Source: Actinomycetota bacterium (GTDB lineage Bacteria > Actinomycetota > Actinomycetes > Nanopelagicales > Nanopelagicaceae). Taken from it: 9,050 nt of DNA. Numbering within the stretch: position 1 is the stretch's first letter; every line of letters begins with the position of its first letter. The notes below the pieces were generated by a model that made no database searches, was not told the DNA's origin, and worked only from the letters and a program-made list of their open reading frames with translations. This document shows positions 1 through 6,944 of this stretch, piece by piece. The DNA is taken from contig RHAU01000015.1 in the NCBI GenBank assembly GCA_010032125.1, positions 1 through 9,050 on the forward strand, written 5' to 3'. Both the position numbers and the translations under genes were made by a program.

Positions 1-305
1 GAGCTTTCAATAAAACCCATGACGTCAGAAGGCTGTGAAACCTTTGGAAGGAAGATTCGGTCTATTTTTTTGTGATTAATCAGTTTAATTTCATCGTTTA
101 CTGCGATGGGATTTACGCGCAGCGCAATTCCTTTTCGATTCGTTTTATTTAAAAAATCTAGAGCAAGTGAACGGGCACGTGCCTTGTTGGAGGCGCTAAT
201 GCTGTCTTCTAAGTCAAGAATGACTACATCGGCCTCAGAAGTCTCAGCTTTTTCGAGAAATCTCTCGTTGTCGGCTGGGACATAGAGATAGCTACGAGGC
301 AGCAC
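1..305 (-). CDS. CitE/HpcH-HpaI family CoA-ester lyase, N-terminal part (runs off left edge)
   Basis: I translated the minus strand from 305 and obtained 101 codons that stay open to the window edge; the C-terminal part lies outside. The N-terminus reads LPRSYLYVPADNERFLEKA, the usual opening of the citrate lyase beta / malyl-CoA lyase superfamily. LDLEDS (residues 30-35) corresponds to the family's acidic DLED motif near the metal and substrate site, LRVNP (62-66) is the next beta strand with its conserved Arg, and FLPK (85-88) is the canonical LPK strand. These enzymes are Mg-dependent TIM barrels that cleave or form C-C bonds in 3-hydroxyacyl-CoA esters, for example malyl-CoA or citramalyl-CoA. 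The GTG at 305 is the only plausible start: an in-frame stop lies three codons upstream, and AAGGGG (315-320) sits 9 nt before it. It overlaps the CoA-transferase gene by 14 nt, which suggests the two enzymes act in sequence. The exact substrate is unknown. Confidence 0.88.
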   Translation of the reverse strand, partial: MLPRSYLYVPADNERFLEKAETSEADVVILDLEDSISASNKARARSLALDFLNKTNRKGIALRVNPIAVNDEIKLINHKKIDRIFLPKVSQPSDVMGFIES

Positions 306-1509
306 TTGCGATTACCCCTTTGGACTCAAGAGACTGAATTTCTGCAGAACTTAAGCCTGCCACTTCTCGAAGAACTTCTGAAGTGTCAGCGCCGAGCGCT
401 CTACCAGTCCACTTTATTTCCCCGGGAGACTCCGAGAGTTTGTAAATGACATTCTGCATCCTTATGGTTCCCAGAAATGGATCCGAAGTTTCGAGAATAG
501 TTTCCCTAGCTTTGAAGTGAGAATCGGAAAGTATGTCTTCGATGTCATAAATTTGAGCGACGGCGGCTTCCGCTTTTGTAAATTCATCGATTACTTCATC
601 AGAATTGCGCTGCGAAATCCACTCATTGAGATATCTATCGAGTTCGTCAGCATGCTCTGCTCGCGTTCGGCCTTCTTTGAACCATGGTTCATTGAGAACT
701 TCCGGATGACCCACAAGTTTCATGACTCTCTCAGCAATCGATGGCGCTGATGTTGAAATTGCCAGCCATCGACCATCTTTTGCTTTGTAGGTGTTTCTCG
801 GAGCATTGTTTTCTGTTCGGTTCCCAGTGCGTTTTTGTTTAATTCCAAGTTGATCGTAAATCAATGCTTGCGGTCCTAAAGTAAACATGATTGGTTCGAT
901 AAGAGATGTGTCTATAACTTGACCTTTTCCATAAGCCTCCGAATTCTTATTTCTGAGCGCATAAAGAGCGGTCATGATGGCTTGAGCAGTTGTTATTCCA
1001 GCAATGGCGTCGGCAAGTCCAAATGCGGGCAATGTAGGTGGGCCGTCCGGTTGGCCTGTGAGGTTGGCAAACCCGCTCATTGCCTCCGCCAATGTTCCGA
1101 ATCCCGGTCTTGATTTATAGGGACCGTCTTGGCCAAATCCCGACACTCGAGCAACGACAAGTTCTGGATTTCTTTCCATCAATTCTTTTGGTCCTAATCC
1201 CCACTTTTCCAGCGTTCCCGGACGGAAATTTTCAATCAAAACATCTGCCGAGGAGATTAGTTTGAGAAGAATTTCGGCTCCCTCTTTCTTGCCAAGATCA
1301 ATTGCGACAGATTTTTTATTTCGAGAGATGTAGATCCACCATAGAGATTGCTCATTCTTTTTATAACCATGTCCACGTACGGGATCGCCTTTACTTGGAT
1401 GTTCGATTTTTATTACTTCGGCTCCAAAATCTCCTAACAACATTGCGGCAGTTGGACCTGCAAAGAGAGTTGAGCAATCGATGATCCGAAGGCCCGCTAA
1501 AGCTGACAT
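292..1509 (-). CDS. CaiB/BaiF family (type III) CoA-transferase
   Basis: A 405-residue protein, the normal length for the formyl-CoA transferase / CaiB family. It opens with LAGLRIIDCSTLFAGPTAAM, followed by LGDFGAEVIKIEHP (25-38), the Rossmann-like CoA-binding start of the family. SRNKKSVAIDL (62-72) and NFRPGTLEKWG (94-104) are further hallmarks. The catalytic aspartate, which forms the acyl-aspartyl anhydride, is D167 in GLADAIAG, close to Asp169 of oxalate CoA-transferase. Such enzymes move CoA from a donor such as succinyl-CoA or acetyl-CoA to a carboxylic acid in the cytoplasm. The ATG overlaps the stop of the upstream hydrolase gene by one base (TAATG), and the gene overlaps the CitE-like lyase gene downstream. 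A CoA-transferase plus a CitE-type lyase is the logic of malate or citramalate activation and cleavage; the actual acid here is not determined. All visible motifs are intact. Confidence 0.93.
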   Translation of the reverse strand: MSALAGLRIIDCSTLFAGPTAAMLLGDFGAEVIKIEHPSKGDPVRGHGYKKNEQSLWWIYISRNKKSVAIDLGKKEGAEILLKLISSADVLIENFRPGTLEKWGLGPKELMERNPELVVARVSGFGQDGPYKSRPGFGTLAEAMSGFANLTGQPDGPPTLPAFGLADAIAGITTAQAIMTALYALRNKNSEAYGKGQVIDTSLIEPIMFTLGPQALIYDQLGIKQKRTGNRTENNAPRNTYKAKDGRWLAISTSAPSIAERVMKLVGHPEVLNEPWFKEGRTRAEHADELDRYLNEWISQRNSDEVIDEFTKAEAAVAQIYDIEDILSDSHFKARETILETSDPFLGTIRMQNVIYKLSESPGEIKWTGRALGADTSEVLREVAGLSSAEIQSLESKGVIASAAS

Positions 1510-2519
1510 TAGATTGCTGAAATCACATTCTTGATGATGGTCGACAATTGTGTGCCACGAAGCGAGGGTATTGAAACGCCATCTAATTCAATATCTTTCA
1601 TAAGATTCTTAGGAATCCATGAATCGCCGAACATCACTCCAGCTGTGGCCCCAGCCAAAGCAGGTAATGAATCAAGTTTTCTTGGATGAGAAAGAGCAGA
1701 CAACAACATTTCTTCTGGAGAACGCACTTTTTGAGCATGAGCTAAGAGCAGGCCTAAGGTTTCCGGGGCTGAAATCGGATAGGCATAGATATTCTCAACG
1801 AAATTCGCTTCTAAAACCGAAATTCTCTCGAATGTACTATCAAGATCTTTTGTCATTGAAAGTGCTTCAGTTACGACTCGGAAGGACCACGACTCTCGAG
1901 GTAATTTAGTTAGGGCAATCAATATCGATGATTCGATATCAAGTCCATTGATGAGACTAGAAATGAGAGCGGCAAAAGACTTTGCACAATAGATTCCATC
2001 TTCTGAGTGGGTAACCTGTGCATCCTGAACAACTAATTCCTCCATTTTGGCTGGAACTTTGGCATACAGAATTGCGGGACCAAGAGATCTAATCATTGCA
2101 ATGTCATCGAAATAATGCGGATTATCGTGTCCTGACTCGGGTGGTCTATAACCTCTCTCCAGATTCTTTAGGGCAATTGCTGTTCCGGTTCGAACTCTCA
2201 ATTCGGATCGGATTGTGACTAGGTCATCCCATTTCTTCTCTGGATCTTCTTTATTCAATAGTGATTGAAGTACAAAGACGGACCACTCTGTATCGTCACT
2301 TGGCTTGGGTATTAACATCGAATTGTTTTGGGCATGGGTATAAGGAGTTGGGCGGGTGGTTTGCTTCGAGGTTTCTGCAAACTCAGTCAAAGTACGCATA
2401 CGGAGTGCTCTTTTAGGTGCCAGGAGCGAAACTTTGTGGTGTGCGGACGAAATCGAGATGGAATCGCCCCAAGCCATACCAAGAATAGAGCCGGTGATTC
2501 GTGATTCGTTTGAACTCAT
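1509..2519 (-). CDS. Divergent ADP-ribosylglycohydrolase-family protein, probable pseudoenzyme (third paralogue)
   Basis: A 336-residue member of the ARH/DraG fold, clearly a paralogue of the gene just upstream: both carry an RPPxSGxxN block (125-133 here), a DxxAM segment (139-142), and V-[ST]-H followed by an acidic Gly turn (169-175). The first metal motif SDDT (74-77) is kept. The C-terminal motif, GRDADT in the neighbour, is HPRKLDS here (278-284): the first aspartate ligand is replaced by Lys281, the preceding Gly by Pro279, and only D283 and S284 remain. The N-terminal GxAxGDAxG motif is reduced to GMAWGDS (14-20). In this family two Mg ions are held by the DDT and DxD[ST] residues, so the binuclear centre should be damaged. 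It may be an inactive partner of its neighbour, or an altered enzyme. I chose ATG 2519 because it forms an ATGA overlap with the previous stop; the open frame reaches 2621 but that would run 100 bases into the upstream gene. No frameshift or stop is seen. Confidence 0.88.
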   Translation of the reverse strand: MSSNESRITGSILGMAWGDSISISSAHHKVSLLAPKRALRMRTLTEFAETSKQTTRPTPYTHAQNNSMLIPKPSDDTEWSVFVLQSLLNKEDPEKKWDDLVTIRSELRVRTGTAIALKNLERGYRPPESGHDNPHYFDDIAMIRSLGPAILYAKVPAKMEELVVQDAQVTHSEDGIYCAKSFAALISSLINGLDIESSILIALTKLPRESWSFRVVTEALSMTKDLDSTFERISVLEANFVENIYAYPISAPETLGLLLAHAQKVRSPEEMLLSALSHPRKLDSLPALAGATAGVMFGDSWIPKNLMKDIELDGVSIPSLRGTQLSTIIKNVISAI

Positions 2520-3496
2520 TGGCTTGCAACTTTCAGAAGTGATTCCGCCATTTCGTATGGATTTAATCCCTTTGCAAACTCCAGACAAGTCCCTCCGACA
2601 GTAGTAACGGCGCCTTTCCAATTTGAAGGAATTGATTCGTAACCGGCAATCGCGCCTGCTACTGCTCCTGCCATTGCCGCGATTGTGTCGGCATCACGCC
2701 CCAGGTTTACTGCGAAAAGAAGTGTTCGAGCATAATCTCCATCCCCGTACAAAACCGCTGCCATTGCTAGGGCAACAGCTTCCGGAGCGAGATCTGCATA
2801 GAAATACTCGTGAATTGCGATGTCTTTGAGAAGTAAGTCTGCAATCTCATGCACCGGTCGTTCTCTGCTTTCGTCAACAATTTCTCTTGCAATAGCGAGA
2901 AGTCTCCAGGTCCAACTATCTGTTGGAATGCTTTTTGACGCTAAATCAAAACATTCGACATTTGATGCGCCTCCCATCGCTGCAGAGATGGCAACAGCGA
3001 TTACGACACCGGAATGAATCCCCTCGCCTGCGTGGCTCACTTCTCCATCGGCGATGGCTAATGACTTTGCTAAATCTAAATTTCCCTTGGAAACAACACC
3101 GATAGGAGCGACTCGCATTGCCAATCCATCGCTCCATGCATGATTATGTTGACCAGAAAATGGTGGGCGAAGGCCCTTTCTCAGGTTGTGAATTGCGTTC
3201 ATCTCGCTAAATCCTGCACCGGCAAATGCGCCTTTTTGCGCGCAGACTTTCTCAATCCAGAAATCGGCAAACTGTGAGGCGCTTATGGATTTTCCATACT
3301 TAAGAATTGCGCTGCCAGTAAGTAAGGCATACTCCGTATCGTCACTTCCCCCTGGGGTTAGATTGACGAAATCTTTTACAGATCCATATTTTTCCCGAAT
3401 TTGCTCCGCTGACATTCCTTCGACCGGTCTACCGATAGCATCTCCGATCGCAAGTCCTGCCATTGCCCCTTGGGCGCGTGAGAGTTCAGAGATCAT
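2516..3496 (-). CDS. ADP-ribosylglycohydrolase family protein (second paralogue, metal motifs intact)
   Basis: A 326-residue ARH/DraG family hydrolase of ordinary length. In order it shows the N-terminal GLAIGDAIG (14-22), the metal motif SDDT (51-54), RPPFSGQHN (110-118), VSHAGEG (153-159) and the C-terminal metal motif GRDADT (266-271) followed by the small-residue helix AAMAGAVAGAIAG. By family knowledge D52, D53, T54, D268, D270 and T271 would hold two Mg ions that position ribose hydroxyls for hydrolysis of an N- or O-glycosidic bond at C1. Known members remove ADP-ribose from proteins (DraG on nitrogenase reductase, ARH1/ARH3), but an operon with a sugar-type transporter and CoA enzymes points to small-molecule cleavage; that is inference. 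No nitrogenase, DraT or toxin partner is nearby. The start ATG shares ATGA with the stop of the first paralogue, and its own stop shares ATGA with the third. Likely cytoplasmic: no signal peptide. Confidence 0.92.
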   Translation of the reverse strand: MISELSRAQGAMAGLAIGDAIGRPVEGMSAEQIREKYGSVKDFVNLTPGGSDDTEYALLTGSAILKYGKSISASQFADFWIEKVCAQKGAFAGAGFSEMNAIHNLRKGLRPPFSGQHNHAWSDGLAMRVAPIGVVSKGNLDLAKSLAIADGEVSHAGEGIHSGVVIAVAISAAMGGASNVECFDLASKSIPTDSWTWRLLAIAREIVDESRERPVHEIADLLLKDIAIHEYFYADLAPEAVALAMAAVLYGDGDYARTLLFAVNLGRDADTIAAMAGAVAGAIAGYESIPSNWKGAVTTVGGTCLEFAKGLNPYEMAESLLKVASQ

Positions 3497-4644
3497 TTGA
3501 TTCTCGAAAGTACTGGCTTCGAAAACAATGTATCCCGAGCCAGCTTTACTCGAACACTACGTTCGGCATCGCGATCAAATATCTCTTTCGCAATTACCGC
3601 CATAGCTATTCCAGTTTTCTGAAAATCTCTCTTGCTTTCACGTTCTACGGTTTCAACCCAATCCCGTGGCATTGAATCTCGACCATTCATGGCACCTGAA
3701 ATAGCGCCAAACATCGTTGCTATCGAGTCGGAATCTCTGCCGTAGTTGACCGCAGCAAGTATTCCTTCGCGGAAATCGGCTTGTGTGATCTTCAAGATCG
3801 CAAGGGCAATAGGAAGTTCTTCGATTGCTTTCAATCGAGATGGTTTTCGGGCATCCGGACCAGGTTCGCGATATGCCTCAGACATAGAATCATGAGGAGC
3901 AATTGCCGCTCTCAGACGCTTGAGACTAGTTCGCCAATCCGAGATTGAATCTGACTCTTTCAGCACCGCGCTTATCGCGATTTTGGTTCCATCGTGGGCA
4001 TGCGAAAGAGCTGCGTCAATGACATCAGGAACTTTTGCTTGTGGTGACATTGCTGCGGCCACACATGCAGCGAAAACCCCTGCCGCTTCGCGGCCGTAAC
4101 TAGATTGATGTGCTCCCGCAATTTCGATTGCTTCTTTATATGCACCCGTTGGATCTCCAGCGTTCACGATTCCAACGGGGGTCATGTACATCGTTGCACC
4201 GCAATTCACTATGTTTCCGACGCCACCTTCACGGGGATCTGCGTGGCCATGGTGAAGTTTGTGGACCAACCATTTTTCTGCGTGAAAAACGCGGTGCACA
4301 AGTAACGTTTCCTCATGTAATTCAGGAATCCATCGTTTCTTCTCAATGAGTTCTGGAATTATGTTCTCTGCAAAAAGAAAAGCATCTAGGTGGTCTCTCA
4401 CTTTTTCATAAATTGAGATCAAAGATTCGGTCATCAACGTATCGTCCGTTATGTGACCATCGCCTTTATGGAATGGAGATACAGGTCGAGCATTTTTCCA
4501 GTCTCGATTGAACGGTTCAACGATTCCTTCAACAAAACCGTTGTATCGCAATTGGATTTGCTCAGGGCTGAAGCCTTCCGTCGCTCCACCCAGTGCATCA
4601 CCTATGGCAGCGCCTGTGATTGCACCTACGGAACCTTCTTGCAT
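3493..4644 (-). CDS. ADP-ribosylglycohydrolase family protein (first paralogue, larger subtype)
   Basis: A 383-residue ARH/DraG family hydrolase, about 60 residues longer than its neighbour. It opens with GAITGAAIGDALGG and has the metal motif TDDT (66-69), a His-rich region HHGHADP (131-137), the block GNIVNCGATMYM (143-154), AGAHQSSYG (177-185) and the C-terminal metal motif GRDSDS (302-307). D67, D68, T69, D304, D306 and S307 are the expected Mg ligands, so it should be catalytically competent. The extra length lies mainly between the N-terminal motif and TDDT, around the His-rich region, and in the second half before the DxDS motif, so its substrate pocket probably differs from that of the second paralogue. 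The start at 4644 is preferred over the ATG at 4650 because AGGA (4650-4653) lies 5 nt before 4644 but directly abuts or overlaps 4650. It is the first enzyme gene after the 118-bp gap and couples to the next by an ATGA overlap. Substrate unknown; a ribosylated small molecule is inferred. Confidence 0.92.
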   Translation of the reverse strand: MQEGSVGAITGAAIGDALGGATEGFSPEQIQLRYNGFVEGIVEPFNRDWKNARPVSPFHKGDGHITDDTLMTESLISIYEKVRDHLDAFLFAENIIPELIEKKRWIPELHEETLLVHRVFHAEKWLVHKLHHGHADPREGGVGNIVNCGATMYMTPVGIVNAGDPTGAYKEAIEIAGAHQSSYGREAAGVFAACVAAAMSPQAKVPDVIDAALSHAHDGTKIAISAVLKESDSISDWRTSLKRLRAAIAPHDSMSEAYREPGPDARKPSRLKAIEELPIALAILKITQADFREGILAAVNYGRDSDSIATMFGAISGAMNGRDSMPRDWVETVERESKRDFQKTGIAMAVIAKEIFDRDAERSVRVKLARDTLFSKPVLSRIK

Positions 4645-4649
4645 TCTCA

Positions 4650-4653
4650 TCCT
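4650..4653 (-). promoter_or_regulatory. Ribosome binding site deciding the start of the first ARH gene
   Basis: AGGA on the minus strand ends 5 nt before the ATG at 4644, a workable Shine-Dalgarno spacing. It overlaps the first base of the alternative ATG at 4650, so that upstream start is unlikely to be used. The difference is two residues. Confidence 0.55.
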
Positions 4654-4696
4654 AAATACCTATCTCTGTCAGTCGTTTCGTGCGTGAATGGAGGTT

Positions 4697-4743
4697 GTTG
4701 CGTCAAGGGTGCGAGTTGTAATTAACGCGCACCCTTGTGCAAC
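4697..4743 (-). repeat. Long imperfect inverted repeat (RNA hairpin) in the only gap of the operon
   Basis: CAAGGGTGCG (4704-4713) and CGCACCCTTG (4728-4737) are perfect 10-bp complements around a 14-nt loop. After a small internal bulge the stem continues with GTTGC (4697-4701) pairing with GCAAC (4739-4743), giving about 15 base pairs. It lies between the binding protein stop and the first hydrolase start. In the direction of transcription the stem is followed by ACGCAACAACC, not a U-run, so it is not a classical intrinsic terminator. More likely roles are partial termination, an RNase barrier that protects the upstream transporter mRNA, or a factor-dependent attenuator. I saw no convincing promoter in the same gap. 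The structure is seen directly; the role is inferred. Confidence 0.7.
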
Positions 4744-4768
4744 CCCTCGTTAGGTCAGTCGAACAGCT

Positions 4769-6058
4769 TTATCGAAGGTTGTTCCAACCGTCGAGAAGCC
4801 GTTTAACCATTTCATCTTTGGTGATCTTTCCTTGTACCCATTGCTGCCATGTTGGCTGCGCAACGGTGTCTTTCCACTTCTGATACTGAGGTACGAGAAC
4901 GAATGGTGCGATTGTTAGCGCCCCAGCATCATTGAGAATCTGTGTCCAACCTGGACTATCTTTCTTGATTTCCAACGCTGCCTTCGCGGCACCTGTTGTT
5001 GATGGAATCAAGGCTTCAGCAAGCGCTAACGAGGTGAGGTTTTGATCACCCATCATGTAGCGAATGAAACGAGCAGATTCTTTGGGATATTTGCTCTGTC
5101 GCGAAATCGAAAGAGTTTGTGGATTTGCACCTTGCATATTCGATACGGAGCCAGTTGGCAACGGCAGGGCAGTCCAATTAAGTCCCTTTTCTTTCGCTGC
5201 TACATCAAGATCTGAAGCTACGTAGCTTGCTCCGACAAGCATTGGAAACTTACCGGCAATGAATGGCGCAATATTTCCGCCACCACTGAGCACGATTGAA
5301 GCAGGATCAATTGATTTATCCTCGTAGATCATTTGGTGAACACGAAGTGGTACTTGAAGTTCCGCATCCGTGATACTCAATTTTGCGCCAGCCGATGAAG
5401 TAAGACCTCGGAAGAAGTCACCACCAAAGTTCTGTCCCATGATCATGAATGTTGCTGCAGGCTGACGTAATCCCCAGCCCATTGCATATTGGGATGATGT
5501 TGTTAGTTTCTTACCCAACGCACGGAGTTCATCCCATGTCATCTTTGTCGTCGGAACGGCAACACCAGCTTTTTTGAACATATCGACGTTCGCGTAGACC
5601 GTATAAGTCTGGGTCATCAACGGCGCACCGTAGAGTCGGCCGCCAAAACTTCCGACTTTCCAGAGACCCGTTGGGATCGAACTCTTAAGCGAGGACATTT
5701 CTCGGGTGAGATCGGCTAAGTAACCCGCTTTTGAGTAAGCCACGATTGAAGCGGCTTCGCTCGTGAAGATGTCCGGTGCCGTTCTGCCGGCAAATGAAGT
5801 CGTCAACTTATCCAAGTAGTTGTTTACGTCAACATAAACAATTTTTACCTGAACATTAGGGTTGGCTTTATTCCAATCCGCAACAATCTTCTCTGTCGCG
5901 GCAGTGGTGGCTTTCAAATAATGAAATGACCAATAGGTCAATTCGATTGGCGCAGCTTTAGCGGGAATAGCAAAGGCAGTTCCAAAAATCGGAATTGCTA
6001 GTGCCAAAGTTGAGAGAATCGAAATAAATTTTCGACTCATCTTCTTACGAGGGTTCAT
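4769..6058 (-). CDS. Extracellular solute-binding protein of a CUT1-type sugar ABC transporter (family 1)
   Basis: A protein of about 429 residues, normal for family 1 sugar-binding proteins. The N-terminus MNPRKKMSRKF is basic, followed by a hydrophobic segment (about 11-32) and a signal peptidase I type site, IPAKA before APIEL. The mature protein starts with the typical ELTYWSF strand, then DWNKANPNVQVKIVYV and TAPDIFTSEA, the standard lobe-1 features; WDELRALGKKL and a WQQWVQGKITKDEM-like C-terminus also fit the family. It should capture the substrate outside the membrane and hand it to the two permeases. There is no cysteine anywhere, so no lipobox, unusual if the cell lacks an outer membrane. 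The frame is open to an ATG at 6094, 7 nt after the permease stop; I prefer the ATG at 6058 because it follows a purine-rich AAGAAG at about 5 nt and begins directly with the basic n-region, but 6094 cannot be excluded. The bound ligand is unknown. Confidence 0.9.
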   Translation of the reverse strand: MNPRKKMSRKFISILSTLALAIPIFGTAFAIPAKAAPIELTYWSFHYLKATTAATEKIVADWNKANPNVQVKIVYVDVNNYLDKLTTSFAGRTAPDIFTSEAASIVAYSKAGYLADLTREMSSLKSSIPTGLWKVGSFGGRLYGAPLMTQTYTVYANVDMFKKAGVAVPTTKMTWDELRALGKKLTTSSQYAMGWGLRQPAATFMIMGQNFGGDFFRGLTSSAGAKLSITDAELQVPLRVHQMIYEDKSIDPASIVLSGGGNIAPFIAGKFPMLVGASYVASDLDVAAKEKGLNWTALPLPTGSVSNMQGANPQTLSISRQSKYPKESARFIRYMMGDQNLTSLALAEALIPSTTGAAKAALEIKKDSPGWTQILNDAGALTIAPFVLVPQYQKWKDTVAQPTWQQWVQGKITKDEMVKRLLDGWNNLR

Positions 6059-6101
6059 CTCTTCTTCTTTCGCTAGTAGTTTTGTTATTTCCATCGCGCT
6101 A

Positions 6102-6944
6102 TCAGCCTTTTACAGCTCCTGCTAATAGCCCGCTGGAAATTCTCTTTTGGATTATCCCGAATACGATCAATGACGGGATCGTTGCTAGAAATGCTCCGGC
6201 TGCCAGTGGACCGAGAAGTACTTGACCTTCGGAACCTACAAATCTGGCCAATGTCAAAGGCAAAGTCTCTCTTTCTGGTGTTTGAATCAATACGAGAGCA
6301 AAAAAGAATTCATTCCAAGAATTCAAAAGTGTAAAGAGTGATGTTGCCACAATTCCAGGAGTTAAAAGAGGGATGATGATAAGTCTAAGAATTTTAAAGA
6401 TGGATGCGCCGTCGATGGCACTTGCCTCTTCGAGCTCCACAGGAATGCTCGCGACATAACCACGAAGCATCCAGAGAGCAAAAGGAAGATTAGCGACAAC
6501 ATATACCAGTATCAGTCCTTGCAATGAATCAAGAAGGTTTATTGAACGAATGGCCATGAAAAGGGGGATGATGACGAGAGAAAGTGGAAATACTTGACTG
6601 AAAAGAATCCATCCTGTCGCTGCTTTTGCATAAAACTTTCGTAGTCTCGCCATTGCGTAACCAGCAGGTACAGCGACGAGAACTGTGATAATTGTTGAGA
6701 CAAAAGCGACTATTAAGCTGTTGATTGTGGATTGGATGAGGCCCCTTTTTTCCAGAATATCAATGTAATTTTGAATGTAGAAACCATCTGGAATAAGAGA
6801 TTGATCAAGTTCCAATAGCTCAATGGGAGTTTTCAGCGAGGTGATGAACATCCATAGGAATGGAAAGCCTAAAAAGAGTATGTACGCGATAACTGCCAGA
6901 TACTGGAAAACTAAACTAATAGAGAACTTTTGTTTCGTTGCCAC
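6102..6944 (-). CDS. Sugar ABC transporter permease, MalG type (CUT1 family)
   Basis: A 280-residue inner-membrane permease with about six hydrophobic segments (roughly 13-36, 76-98, 109-131, 141-160, 195-220 and 245-266). The EAA loop that docks the ATPase is ELEEASAIDGAS (170-181), with the invariant Gly179, and it continues into a basic IFKILRLI stretch. The N-terminal FLWMFITSLKT and the NSWNEFFFAL segment (208-217) are MalG hallmarks. It forms a heterodimer with the MalF-type protein encoded just upstream and moves a sugar or glycoside into the cytoplasm. The start is GTG at 6944, overlapping the preceding stop by one base (TAGTG), so the two permeases are translationally coupled. The ATP-binding subunit is absent from the window. 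Confidence 0.95.
   Translation of the reverse strand: MATKQKFSISLVFQYLAVIAYILFLGFPFLWMFITSLKTPIELLELDQSLIPDGFYIQNYIDILEKRGLIQSTINSLIVAFVSTIITVLVAVPAGYAMARLRKFYAKAATGWILFSQVFPLSLVIIPLFMAIRSINLLDSLQGLILVYVVANLPFALWMLRGYVASIPVELEEASAIDGASIFKILRLIIIPLLTPGIVATSLFTLLNSWNEFFFALVLIQTPERETLPLTLARFVGSEGQVLLGPLAAGAFLATIPSLIVFGIIQKRISSGLLAGAVKG

Noticed and set aside
2356..2604. Plus-strand open frames opposite the genes (for example 2356-2604 and 4453-4725)
   Set aside because: They are antisense shadows of well-supported minus-strand genes, with no recognisable motifs.
2520..2621. N-terminal extension of the third ARH protein to an ATG at 2621
   Set aside because: It would lie wholly over the C-terminus of the upstream gene and has no family similarity; the ATG at 2519 forms an ATGA junction and starts right before the family's N-terminal motif.
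1509..4644. A DraT/DraG nitrogenase control system or an ADP-ribosylating toxin with ARH immunity protein
   Set aside because: No nitrogenase, ADP-ribosyltransferase or toxin gene is present, and the neighbours are a sugar-type importer and acyl-CoA enzymes.
4651..4740. Internal promoter in the gap before the hydrolase genes (TTGACG or TTGCAC as -35)
   Set aside because: TTGACG has no acceptable -10 at 16-18 nt, and TTGCAC/TACAAC is a weak match lying inside the hairpin, so I cannot support it.
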